This document shows, in pieces, positions 17,599 through 25,866 of a DNA stretch of 64,000 nucleotides. The position numbers and the translations under genes are program-made. Origin of the DNA: Affinirhizobium lemnae (GTDB taxonomy: Bacteria > Pseudomonadota > Alphaproteobacteria > Rhizobiales > Rhizobiaceae). A model generated the notes under the pieces. It was not told where the DNA came from. It saw nothing but the letters and a program-made list of their open reading frames with translations, and made no database searches. The first letter of the stretch is position 1, and each line of letters begins with the position of its first letter. The stretch lies in the NCBI RefSeq assembly GCF_022968395.1, contig NZ_JALJQZ010000009.1:86173-150172 (forward strand), given 5' to 3'.

Positions 17599-20319
17599 TC
17601 AGGCAACCAACGATCTAAATATTCCACTGTCTCGATCCAGCGCCTCGAAAGACCCGTCCTCAGCGACCGTGCCGCGGTCGAATACAATCACTCGATGAAA
17701 CAATCGTGACAGGGAAGTGTTAGAAAGAACCCAAATGACTGTCGGATCATTGTCCTGTTCCTTCAGGAAATCAATAACAGCCTTAACGATTTCCTCCTGA
17801 ACGCGCCTGTCCAACCCCGGCAAAGCGCGATTGAAGATGTAGAAATCGGAACGTCGCACCAACGCCCGCGCAAGGCTCAGCTTGTGGCGCTGCGTCAGGG
17901 TCAACCGACGCCCTCCCGTTCCGACCTCGAAGCTCAACCCAAGAGCGATGAAGCTCTCGAACAGTCCCTTCTCGCGCATGATTTCGCCAGCGATTTTCCT
18001 GATCTTCGCCGGAGCATCTGCAACACGATGAGACAACTTTCCGAAAAGCACATTCTCTCGAAGAGTCGCCGCAGCCATGTAGCGGTGTGGATCATATCTC
18101 TCGATCCGGTCCCGCAGGTTCGCGGGCAGATTGGCGTAGAATTTGTCGCGCGCTGCCACCACCGCATCCATGATATCCTGCGTCAACACACCAAAACGAT
18201 AGCGCGGCTCGACATAGTGCAGGCTGAGGCGGACGACGGAACGCGCTTCCTCCTCGGTTATGGCTGCTCCGGTGCGGGATTGCATACGTTGCAAAAGCTG
18301 CTGATACTTGGCGATGTCCTCGGCACTGACGCGGTCGAGTTGCTGGAAGAACGGATGTTCCGGCGGCAGATCTGCGAAGATTTCGACCAGATCGTCTGCG
18401 ATCTTCAGACCCATCTCATAGAGCATCTCATAAAGACCGCTGACTTCGAGCACCTCGAAAAGATACTCGCTTTCCGTCACATCGCCGTCGGAGCTGGACG
18501 AAATGCGCGTCGCAGCAAACAGAAGGTTTTCCGCAACAGTCGCTTCGGGGTTATAGGTCGCCGGATCAAAATGGGCGACGATGTTCGAGAGCCCTTCAGC
18601 CTGAAGAGTTTCTCTCAAGGAATGACGCATCTCGACGATCCGCCCCGCCAGTGCCGGGTTTTCCTCTGGATCCAGATAGGAGTGGAGCGCAAGCTCCATG
18701 ACATCCGGCGTCAGTTGAACGGCATCGAGCGCACGCATGAGTGACTGCTTGAGATCGTCGTCAAACCCGCGCAAGACCGATGTCGACCGGCGATCTATCC
18801 AGTCTGCATTGAGGTCGAACGCACAATTCCCAGCCAGTTCCGCCTCCCGGATCTCCCAACTGCGATGAGTGGCTTCCTCGCCGCTATAGGTCACACTCGT
18901 CGTCGGCGCGTGCTTCAATCCGTAGAGCAGATTGTCTTTCAGGCTGCCATGGAAGAAGTAACTGTCTGCCGAAGCATAACTGATCTTGCGGCCCGACACC
19001 GCTTCCGGCAATTCCAGCAAATCGGTATCGCCGAGACTGACGCGACCGGACGCAGGCCAGACAATACGGGCGAAGGATTCCGCCAGACTCTCGCCGCCGT
19101 TGCCTGCATTGTCGATGATGGCAATGGTTTCGCCTCGCTCGATCTTGAGCGTCACGTTGTCGAGGGTCTTTGCGCCACTTCCGTCGATAACCGTCAGGTT
19201 TTGAGCCGCGAGAACCGTACCCGCATAAGCAGGCGTCACGGGCTTTACCTCATGCAGGGACGGATCAACGAGCTGCCCGTGCTCAAACTGCTCGAGGACC
19301 TGTTCATACTTGACCTGAACATCCTGGCGGGACTGATCCCAGTCGATCAGCTCTTTCAATGGGCCCGGCAGATCTTTGTAGGCGTTGATGACAGCGACCA
19401 GTTGGCCAACATCGAGCGATCCCTTGAGGGCGAAATAACCGCCGATGGAATAGAACAGAAACGGAGTCAGCTGGGAAAGGAAGTTATTGACGAATTTGAC
19501 AAGAAACTTCCACTGATAGAGCTCGTAGCGGATTTTATAAATATGGCCGAGCCGATGCGCGATATCCGCGCGCTCATAATTGCTCGTGTCATAGGTGTGG
19601 ATCGTATCAATGCCGTCGACGATTTCTCCAACCTTGCCAGCAAGATGACGCGCCGTGATCTGTCGCTGACGTCCAAGATCAATCAGCCGCCGCCGCATTT
19701 TCGGAATGATGCCCACCTGAATGGCAACCATGACGAAGGCAATCATCCCAAGCGCAAGATTCTGGAGGAAAATAAAGAAGAGCGCCGCCGCAGCCTGACC
19801 ACCGAGCATGACCGGTTGAACGAAAGCATCTCCGGTAAAGCCGCCGAACGGCTCCACCTCATCTTTCACCATCGTCGAGACTTCAGCCCCATGGGCCTGT
19901 TTCAACGCGCTAGGTGGAAAGCGTAGAACCCGATCCACCAGTTCGAACCGGATTCGTCTCAGCAGCCTTTCACCCAGCCGACCCTTGTAGGTGTTGATGT
20001 AGAATTTGAAGAGGCCGTTGACGATGACGAGAAACAGAAAAACGCCGCTCAAGGCCATGAGCATGGACATACGATCCAGCTCGAAGCCCTCGAAACTCCA
20101 GCTCAGATCGGTGAAGGGAACCGCGAGGGTGAACTCCATGAACAGCGCCGTGGAGTCCGCCGTCTCGAAACCGCTTCCCTGAATGGGGCCGTTGATGATC
20201 TGCTTCGGCAAATCGAACGCAGCGAAATAAGGGACCATGGAAAGCAGCACGATGGCCAGGATGAACACCTGCTGCCGCCGGGTATGCTTCCAGATATAGC
20301 GTAGTAGGTTGCGTTCCAT
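17599..20319 (-). CDS. ABC exporter-like membrane protein with degenerate ATPase domain
   Basis: This 906-residue protein joins an ABC exporter membrane domain (residues 1-330; helices near 17-36, 85-106, 165-205 and 275-300) to a C-terminal domain with ATPase topology but ruined motifs. Where Walker A should be there is IDNAGNGGES (402-411), with no lysine. The signature position reads LTLTQRHKLSLARAL (806-820) instead of LSGGQ. Walker B reads FYIFNRALPGLD (826-837), with no Asp-Glu, and the H-loop His is replaced (VLSNTSL). An insert of about 290 residues (468-755) separates the two halves of the domain. It carries repeats of a Q-loop-like motif: SLKDNLLYG (459), ATVAENLLFA (593), ATLRENVLFG (751). 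Such a protein could not hydrolyse ATP conventionally. It heads an operon with a cNMP-binding protein. Confidence 0.85.
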   Translation of the reverse strand: MERNLLRYIWKHTRRQQVFILAIVLLSMVPYFAAFDLPKQIINGPIQGSGFETADSTALFMEFTLAVPFTDLSWSFEGFELDRMSMLMALSGVFLFLVIVNGLFKFYINTYKGRLGERLLRRIRFELVDRVLRFPPSALKQAHGAEVSTMVKDEVEPFGGFTGDAFVQPVMLGGQAAAALFFIFLQNLALGMIAFVMVAIQVGIIPKMRRRLIDLGRQRQITARHLAGKVGEIVDGIDTIHTYDTSNYERADIAHRLGHIYKIRYELYQWKFLVKFVNNFLSQLTPFLFYSIGGYFALKGSLDVGQLVAVINAYKDLPGPLKELIDWDQSRQDVQVKYEQVLEQFEHGQLVDPSLHEVKPVTPAYAGTVLAAQNLTVIDGSGAKTLDNVTLKIERGETIAIIDNAGNGGESLAESFARIVWPASGRVSLGDTDLLELPEAVSGRKISYASADSYFFHGSLKDNLLYGLKHAPTTSVTYSGEEATHRSWEIREAELAGNCAFDLNADWIDRRSTSVLRGFDDDLKQSLMRALDAVQLTPDVMELALHSYLDPEENPALAGRIVEMRHSLRETLQAEGLSNIVAHFDPATYNPEATVAENLLFAATRISSSSDGDVTESEYLFEVLEVSGLYEMLYEMGLKIADDLVEIFADLPPEHPFFQQLDRVSAEDIAKYQQLLQRMQSRTGAAITEEEARSVVRLSLHYVEPRYRFGVLTQDIMDAVVAARDKFYANLPANLRDRIERYDPHRYMAAATLRENVLFGKLSHRVADAPAKIRKIAGEIMREKGLFESFIALGLSFEVGTGGRRLTLTQRHKLSLARALVRRSDFYIFNRALPGLDRRVQEEIVKAVIDFLKEQDNDPTVIWVLSNTSLSRLFHRVIVFDRGTVAEDGSFEALDRDSGIFRSLVA

Positions 20320-20678
20320 GGGCGGCGTTTCATCGATCTCATCACAAACCGATTTACGGCCGAAGCACGAGACGGTTCAAAGAATGGACATATACAAAGT
20401 CTTGTGCGTGCAGCCAATCGGATTGAAATGCCCCTACGAGGCCATTATGCTGAAAGTTTGGTTGGGTGTGTCCGTTTCGCTGCATTGCATCGCTACTGAG
20501 TTCTCTCATGTCTCGAATAGCTTGGATTGCACAAAATTTAGCCCTGCAAATATTATAAACAAAGCATTGACACGGACCGAATCCAGCGTTCTATTTGTAT
20601 AGTCAAAAGAGACCGAAAACATCGGTCCGAGGGGAACAGTGCTGCGGGCAACCAAGCTCGAAAACGGGAGCAACCATC
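20320..20678. promoter_or_regulatory. 359-base divergent intergenic region with candidate promoter and HutC-like site
   Basis: This region separates the ABC-like gene (minus) from the family-3 importer operon (plus). On the plus strand TTGACA at 20567-20572 is followed after 17 bases by TCTATT (20590-20595), a plausible sigma-70 promoter. Immediately downstream lies GTATAGTC (20597-20604) within TTTG...CAAA arms, one base from the HutC-family operator GT-M-TA-K-AC. A second dyad, CGGACCGA (20573-20580) with TCGGTCCG (20622-20629), brackets the site. The remaining 250 bases are AT-richer and show no gene that I can support. Confidence 0.5.
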
Positions 20679-21503
20679 ATGCTGAAAAGACATTTCCTCA
20701 AGGCGGCCGCCTGCGCCGCATTCTTCCTGGGCGCATCACTAAGTGCCCACGCCGAAGATATCCTTGCGAAGGCAAAAGCCGCTGGGACCCTCAAGGTCGG
20801 TACCGAGACGGCTTTCGCGCCATTCGATTTCATTGATGCTGGTACGCATTCGGGTCTCAATGTCGATCTGTTCGCCGAAATCGGCAAAGAGCTTGGCGTT
20901 AAGATCGAATGGGTAACGCTGCCGTGGGAAGGCGTATTGCCCGGCCTTGAAGCAGGGAAGTTCGACGTTGTTGCCGGACCAGCGACGATCACTAAGGCAC
21001 GCATGGAGCGTTATCGCTTCACATCGCCAATCGCTGAGGCAACTGTTGCAATTCTCAAGAAGGCCGGTGCGCCTATCAGCAAGCCGGAGGATATCGCAGG
21101 CAAGGCCGTCGGAGTCGGCAAGGCGACGGCGCAACTGGCTCAATTGACCGAATTTTCCGCAACATTGCCGACCAAGGTCGATATCCGCGAATATCCGGCC
21201 TTCAATGATGCCTATGCCGATATGGCGGCTGGCCGTATCGTTGCGGTCGCAAACTCGCTCCCGAACATCGCATTCGTCGCCAAGCAACGGGCCGGCATGT
21301 TTGAAGTCGTGCAGCCACCTTTCGGAAAGAAGACCTATTTCGGGTATGTTGGCCGCAAGGATGCAGACTACGCTCCGCTAATGGACGCCATCGATGCTGC
21401 TCTCATCAAGATGAAGGGTGACGGTCGCATGGCAAAGCTTCAGGATAAGTGGTTCGGTACGAAGTTCGATACTCCGGACATCGTCAAGGAACCCGCGATC
21501 TGA
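20679..21503 (+). CDS. ABC transporter substrate-binding protein, family 3 (amino-acid type)
   Basis: This periplasmic receptor has 274 residues. The frame opens at 20595, but ATG at 20679 gives a clear signal peptide (MLKRHFLKAAACAAFFLGAS, cleaved after SAHA), with GGGAG upstream. The mature part shows family-3 signatures: LKVGTETAFAPFDFID, VKIEWVTLPWEGVLPGLEAG and FDVVAGPATITKAR. These proteins bind polar amino acids, opines or related small molecules. It leads an operon of two permeases, an ATPase, a HutC-type regulator and a flavin monooxygenase, so its ligand may be the monooxygenase substrate or a precursor of it. Confidence 0.88.
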   Translation: MLKRHFLKAAACAAFFLGASLSAHAEDILAKAKAAGTLKVGTETAFAPFDFIDAGTHSGLNVDLFAEIGKELGVKIEWVTLPWEGVLPGLEAGKFDVVAGPATITKARMERYRFTSPIAEATVAILKKAGAPISKPEDIAGKAVGVGKATAQLAQLTEFSATLPTKVDIREYPAFNDAYADMAAGRIVAVANSLPNIAFVAKQRAGMFEVVQPPFGKKTYFGYVGRKDADYAPLMDAIDAALIKMKGDGRMAKLQDKWFGTKFDTPDIVKEPAI

Positions 21504-21518
21504 CAACGGGATCGATGA

Positions 21519-21549
21519 GGAACGGCTTTGTTGAATCCTGAGCCGTTCC
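21519..21549 (+). promoter_or_regulatory. intercistronic hairpin after the family-3 binding-protein gene
   Basis: GGAACGGCT (21519-21527) pairs perfectly with AGCCGTTCC (21541-21549) around a 13-base loop, 15 bases after the stop codon. It is followed by ATTTCTC, a weak T-rich tail. It most likely attenuates transcription or protects the upstream mRNA, so that the receptor exceeds the permeases. Confidence 0.55.
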
Positions 21550-21595
21550 ATTTCTCAGCTGCGCCTTGTCTAGCACGACTGCTCCGGGTGAGCCC

Positions 21596-22237
21596 ATGAC
21601 ATTCAAGCTTTTCAACCTGCTGGTACAGGCTTCGGTCTGGACAATCGGCATCAGTGCCATTTCGATTGTGATTGGCTTCATCCTGGCGCTTGGTTTGTCT
21701 GCAGCGCTCTTGTCGGCACGAAAACTTTACCGGCGTCCGGCGGAGTTCTTCATAAGCTTTTTCCGCGGCGTGCCGCTTCTGGTGCAATTGCTGCTGATTT
21801 ATAATCTGTTGCCCTTCATCGGCTTGAATGTCCCGAGCATTGTCGCCGCCATCGTCGGGATGTCACTTTGTACCGCAGCCTATCAGGCCGAAAATCTCCG
21901 CGGCGGTTTCGAGAGCGTACCGAAGGGCTTCATCGAGGCTGCCGACATGGCAGGTCTGTCCCCCCGGCAGATTTTCATGCGCATCAAAGCGCCTATCGCG
22001 CTGAGGTTGACGTTCCCGGCGCTCGTGAATGAGGCCATCATGATCCTCAAATCCTCCTCGCTGGTCTCGGTCGTAGGCATCGTGGAGATCACACGCATGG
22101 CGCAGGATCTCGCATCCTCAACCTACATGCCAATCGAGATCTTTTCATCTGCCGCGATCATCTATCTGGCGATTTGCTGGATCGTTGCGATGACAGGCAA
22201 GTATGTCGAACGCTCTCTTCCGGGAGCAGTGAAATGA
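21596..22237 (+). CDS. amino-acid-type ABC transporter permease (HisM/GlnP family)
   Basis: This permease of 213 residues starts at ATG 21596 (MTFKLFNLLVQASVWTIGIS). The earlier in-frame codon at 21566 adds an unlikely leader. Several membrane helices are visible. Family motifs are FFRGVPLLVQLLLIYNLLPF and the EAA loop GFIEAADMAGLSPRQIFMRI. It forms the channel with the next permease, which it overlaps by 4 bases. Confidence 0.88.
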   Translation: MTFKLFNLLVQASVWTIGISAISIVIGFILALGLSAALLSARKLYRRPAEFFISFFRGVPLLVQLLLIYNLLPFIGLNVPSIVAAIVGMSLCTAAYQAENLRGGFESVPKGFIEAADMAGLSPRQIFMRIKAPIALRLTFPALVNEAIMILKSSSLVSVVGIVEITRMAQDLASSTYMPIEIFSSAAIIYLAICWIVAMTGKYVERSLPGAVK

Positions 22238-22902
22238 TGTTCGATCCAAACGTCATCCTGCGTCATATGCCAGAAATCATGAGTGGTACGGCGGTCACGC
22301 TGGCGCTCTGGATTACAGGGATGCTGCTGGGCGTCATTCTAGGTTTCATCATCGCCACCCTGAGGCGCTACGGAAGCCCCCTGCTCGACGTGCCGCTGGG
22401 CCTGATTGTCGAGGTGCTGCGTGGAACGCCGTTCCTGATCCAGATATTCCTCGTCTACTACGGCGGTCCGTTCATTGGCATATCGCTGGATCCGATACCC
22501 TGCGGTCTGCTGGGTCTGAGCATTTATGCGGCCGCCTATTATTCCGAGATATTCCGGGCAGGCTACCAAGCGGTGCCGCATGGTCATTTCGAAGCAGCAG
22601 AGTGTCTCGGCCTGTCACGGTTGCAAATCATCCGCCGCATTCTGCTGCCTGAGATGGCGCTGATCGTCCTTCCGCCCTCGGTCAATCTTGCCGTGATCCT
22701 CTTGAAGGAGTCGGCAGTCCTGTCGATCATCACCGTGCCGGAGCTGACGACGACTGTCAGCGCGATTGGCTCGCAGGAATATGCTTTCCTCGAGGCCATC
22801 TTCCTTCTCGCCCTGATTTACTGGTTCATCGTGGAAGCCGCTGCCCGCCTGGGACGAGCGGCCGAAGCTCGACTTTCGACCTACAGGTTTGCCGCGCCAT
22901 GA
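22234..22902 (+). CDS. amino-acid-type ABC transporter permease (HisQ/GlnP family)
   Basis: This second permease has 222 residues starting at MMFDPNVILRHMPEIMSGTA. The start codon overlaps the preceding stop as ATGA, and a second ATG follows at once. It shows the conserved block EVLRGTPFLIQIFLVYYGGP and the EAA loop HFEAAECLGLSRLQIIRRIL. Its stop overlaps the ATPase start by 4 bases. It makes up the membrane heterodimer with the preceding gene product. Confidence 0.88.
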   Translation: MMFDPNVILRHMPEIMSGTAVTLALWITGMLLGVILGFIIATLRRYGSPLLDVPLGLIVEVLRGTPFLIQIFLVYYGGPFIGISLDPIPCGLLGLSIYAAAYYSEIFRAGYQAVPHGHFEAAECLGLSRLQIIRRILLPEMALIVLPPSVNLAVILLKESAVLSIITVPELTTTVSAIGSQEYAFLEAIFLLALIYWFIVEAAARLGRAAEARLSTYRFAAP

Positions 22903-23690
22903 CGCTTCCCGCCATTTCCGTTCAAAATCTCGTCAAGCGTTTCGGCACATCGACCGTTCTCGAAGCGATCAACCTGACGATCCCGGCGGGGCAGGTCTCC
23001 TGCCTTATTGGTCCATCCGGCTCAGGTAAAAGTACGCTGTTGCGCTGCCTCGCATTTCTTGAAGAAGCGAGCGAAGGCATGATCACCGTGAATGGAGAAG
23101 CTCTCGGCTTCTTCGAGAACAGTCGCGGCGAACGCGAAAGACTGCCGCTTGCGCAGATCCGGCGTGTTCGCTCGCAGATCGGCATGGTCTTCCAGCAGTT
23201 CAATCTCTGGCCACACATGACGGCGCTTGGAAACGTTGCTGAGGCGTTGAAGACCGTGCACAAGGCGCCGAAGGCCGAGGCCGAAGAGCGCGCATTGGCG
23301 CAGTTGACAAAAGTGGGTCTTGCGAACCGTGCGGGCCATTATCCGTCCCAACTTTCGGGCGGACAGCAGCAGCGCGTCGCAATTGCCCGCGCACTCGCAC
23401 TGCAGCCCAAGATCATGCTGTTCGACGAGCCGACATCTGCCTTGGACCCGGAACTCACTGGCGAAGTTCTCAACGTCATGCGCGACCTTGCCACCGAGGG
23501 GATGACCATGGTCGTCGTCAGCCATGAGATTGGCTTTGCCGCGACTGTAGCGCAGCAGATCAGCTTCCTCGATCAGGGCCGGATCCTGTTTGCGGGTGCA
23601 CCAGGGCACGTTTTTGCCAAGCCGCGCCACCCGCGCCTCGAGCAGTTTCTGGATACTTATCTCGATCGCGGCGCATCCATGCTGGTATGA
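22899..23690 (+). CDS. amino-acid-type ABC transporter ATP-binding protein (GlnQ/HisP family)
   Basis: This 263-residue ATPase drives the family-3 importer. Walker A GPSGSGKST lies near residues 38-46, the Q-loop at FQQFNLWPHM, the signature LSGGQQQR near 150 and Walker B IMLFDEPTSALDPE near 170, followed by the H-loop VVVSHEIGF. A loop of about 15 residues after FLEEASEGMITVNGEAL (SRGERERLPL) matches the HisP/GlnQ group. It overlaps both neighbours by 4 bases. Confidence 0.92.
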   Translation: MTLPAISVQNLVKRFGTSTVLEAINLTIPAGQVSCLIGPSGSGKSTLLRCLAFLEEASEGMITVNGEALGFFENSRGERERLPLAQIRRVRSQIGMVFQQFNLWPHMTALGNVAEALKTVHKAPKAEAEERALAQLTKVGLANRAGHYPSQLSGGQQQRVAIARALALQPKIMLFDEPTSALDPELTGEVLNVMRDLATEGMTMVVVSHEIGFAATVAQQISFLDQGRILFAGAPGHVFAKPRHPRLEQFLDTYLDRGASMLV

Positions 23691-24463
23691 CGTCCATGGA
23701 TACGACCCCGGATTCTGATCGAGGAGATACAAGCGGCAATCGCGCTTCGCTGCATCAGCGAATCATACGCGACATCGAGCAACGCATTCTCTCCACAGAA
23801 TGGATGCCCGGAGACCGGATCCCATCCGAACAAGCTCTCACAGAGCAATATGGCTGTTCTCGGATGACCGTGAACAAGGCTTTGACACAACTGGCTCAGT
23901 CCGGCCTCATCCTGCGGCGGCGCAAGACCGGAAGCGTCGTCAAGCGACAGGATACCCGCACCGCAATTCTCGCCATTTACGATGTGGCCGATGAGGTAAA
24001 GTCGCACGACCTGCCTTACCGTTATACCATCTGCGAACGTCTCCAGCGTCACCCAACGATGCAGGAAACAACCTGTCCCGGCTTTCGGGAAAAAGAGGAC
24101 CTCCTCGCGCTCACCGTGCTACATTTGGCGGACGATGAGCCTTTCTGTCTTGAAGAAAGGGTCATCAGTCTTTCCGCTGCCCCGGATGCTGCCAACGAAA
24201 GTTTTGCAAACCTTGCACCCGGCGCGTGGTTGCTCAATCACGTCGCCTGGACCACCGGCGAACACAGAATTTCTGCCGAAAGCTCCAACGCACGTGTTTC
24301 CAAGCTGCTGAAGGTCGCCAAGGGCTCGGCAATCCTTGTGGTTCAACGCCTGACCTGGCGGCAAGGCGAACCGGTCACTCGCGTTCGGCTGAACTATCCG
24401 GGCCATCAGCACAGACTGACCGCTGACTTTACACCCATCCAGGGCTTGCGCCCGACCTCCTGA
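23687..24463 (+). CDS. GntR-family transcriptional regulator, HutC subfamily
   Basis: This 258-residue regulator has an N-terminal winged helix-turn-helix at about residues 20-88 (IPSEQALTEQYGCSRMTVNK, then SGLILRRRKTGSVV). The C-terminal UTRA ligand-binding domain runs from about 110 to 245 (FCLEERVISL, LLNHVAWTTGEHRISA). It begins 4 bases inside the ATPase gene and so belongs to the importer operon. It most likely represses that operon and is released by the transported compound or a metabolite. HutC-like sequences lie at 20597-20604 and 24520-24527. The inducer is not identifiable. HutC itself responds to urocanate, but no hut enzymes are present here. Confidence 0.85.
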   Translation: MTSMDTTPDSDRGDTSGNRASLHQRIIRDIEQRILSTEWMPGDRIPSEQALTEQYGCSRMTVNKALTQLAQSGLILRRRKTGSVVKRQDTRTAILAIYDVADEVKSHDLPYRYTICERLQRHPTMQETTCPGFREKEDLLALTVLHLADDEPFCLEERVISLSAAPDAANESFANLAPGAWLLNHVAWTTGEHRISAESSNARVSKLLKVAKGSAILVVQRLTWRQGEPVTRVRLNYPGHQHRLTADFTPIQGLRPTS

Positions 24464-24483
24464 TTGAACTTGGAGCACCGACC

Positions 24484-25833
24484 ATGGCACGTCCAGACAA
24501 ACTGAAACTTGGTACATTTGTCTATACATTCGGGTTCAATCCGGCCGCGTGGCGCCACCCGGCAGCAGATGTGCAGGGCGCGAACCGGATCGACCATCTC
24601 CTGAACGTTGCAAGGATCTCGGAAGCGGCAAAATTCGATTTCATGTTCCTGGCTGATTCCCCGGCGGCAGCCATTGGAGATGCAGAAGCGCTTTCCCGTT
24701 CTCCGACGAAAATGAACCGCTTCGAACCGCTTTCACTCATATCGGCGCTGTCTGTTCTGACCGAGCGATTGGGTTTCGTCGCGACGGCATCAACGAGTTT
24801 CTACGAGCCATTCAATCTGGCCCGGATTTTTGCCTCGATCGACCACCTGAGCGGCGGACGCGCCTGCTGGAATGTGGTGACTTCCGACCACGATGAAACC
24901 GGCTACAACTACAACTTTGACGGACTTCCGCCACACAGCTGGCGTTACGAGCGCGGTGAGGAATTCGTCGATGTCATGTTTGGCCTCTGGGACAGCTTCG
25001 AGCCGGACGCGCTCGTGCTCGATAAGGCCTCCGGGCTCTATTATGACAAGAACAAGCTGCATGTGCTGAACCACAAGGGCAAGCACTTTCAGGTGCGGGG
25101 TCCGCTCAACATCGCAGCATCTCCGCAAGGTCGCCCCGTCATCGCCCAGGCGGGTGGCTCGGAGCCCGGCATGGAACTGGCCGCCAAGACCGCCGAAATC
25201 GTTTTCAGTCTTGCCTCCAACTTGCAGCGCAACAAGGCGTTTGCGGAAAACGTCAAGGGGCGCATGGCGAAATACGGTCGTAGCACCAGCGACCTGAAGA
25301 TGATGCCGGGTGTCGTGATCAATGTCGGCGCAACGAAAGCGGAAGCACAGGCGAAGGTGGATTTTCTGATCGACAATCTGCATCCGGATGTTGGCCGCTG
25401 GATGCTGGGCGAGTTCCTGGAAACGGACCTATCCGGCGCGCCGCTCGACAAGCCGTTTCCGATGGAGCGCCTGCCCGCCGAGCCCAAGGGTTCGAAGGCG
25501 CTGTTCGAGGAACTGACGGATTACATCCGTCAAGGGCATACGCTCGGTGAACTCATCCGGCATTATGCCGAGAAAAGCACCGGCAACGGGATCACCGGCA
25601 CGCCCACAGAAATCGCGGATTTCATGGAGGAATGGTTTAAGGCGGGGGCAGCCGATGGCTTCATTCTGATGTGCCCGACGCTACCGGCAAGTCTGACCGA
25701 TTTCGTAGAATTGGTCCTGCCGGAACTGCGCAGGCGCGGGCTCTTCCGCGAAGAGTATGAAGGAAAGACATTGAGGGACAATCTGGGTCTCTCCATGCCG
25801 CAGAACCGCTATACGGCGGCCCGCAACGCCTAA
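24484..25833 (+). CDS. flavin-dependent monooxygenase, NtaA/SnaA/DszA type (LLM class)
   Basis: This 449-residue bacterial-luciferase-fold enzyme uses FMNH2 supplied by a separate reductase. The NtaA-like layout is clear: a start with FNPAAWRHPAADVQGA, SEAAKFDFMFLADSPAA, then RIFASIDHLSGGRACWNVVT, RYERGEEFVDVMFGLWDSFE and SPQGRPVIAQAGGSEPGMEL. Relatives cleave nitrilotriacetate, EDTA, organosulfur compounds or other C-N and C-S bonds. It lies 20 bases after the HutC-type regulator. No flavin reductase gene lies nearby, so that partner must be encoded elsewhere. A bidirectional hairpin follows the stop. Confidence 0.85.
   Translation: MARPDKLKLGTFVYTFGFNPAAWRHPAADVQGANRIDHLLNVARISEAAKFDFMFLADSPAAAIGDAEALSRSPTKMNRFEPLSLISALSVLTERLGFVATASTSFYEPFNLARIFASIDHLSGGRACWNVVTSDHDETGYNYNFDGLPPHSWRYERGEEFVDVMFGLWDSFEPDALVLDKASGLYYDKNKLHVLNHKGKHFQVRGPLNIAASPQGRPVIAQAGGSEPGMELAAKTAEIVFSLASNLQRNKAFAENVKGRMAKYGRSTSDLKMMPGVVINVGATKAEAQAKVDFLIDNLHPDVGRWMLGEFLETDLSGAPLDKPFPMERLPAEPKGSKALFEELTDYIRQGHTLGELIRHYAEKSTGNGITGTPTEIADFMEEWFKAGAADGFILMCPTLPASLTDFVELVLPELRRRGLFREEYEGKTLRDNLGLSMPQNRYTAARNA
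24520..24527. promoter_or_regulatory. HutC-family operator-like sequence inside the monooxygenase gene
   Basis: GTCTATAC at codons 13-15 fits the HutC-subfamily half-palindrome GT-M-TA-K-AC exactly. On the opposite strand the 12-mer TGTATAGACAAA matches 11 of 12 bases of TGTATAGTCAAA in the operon promoter. An internal repressor site could act as a roadblock or loop with the upstream site. It may also be chance within coding sequence. Confidence 0.35.
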
Positions 25834-25838
25834 GGATT

Positions 25839-25859
25839 GGGGTGGCGTGAAGCCACCCC
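25839..25859. terminator. bidirectional hairpin between convergent genes
   Basis: GGGGTGGC (25839-25846) pairs perfectly with GCCACCCC (25852-25859) around GTGAA, 5 bases after the monooxygenase stop and 7 bases before the ftsK stop. The U-tracts are weak (GTTCAATTC on the plus side), but the convergent setting supports a shared terminator. Confidence 0.7.
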
Positions 25860-25866
25860 GTTCAAT

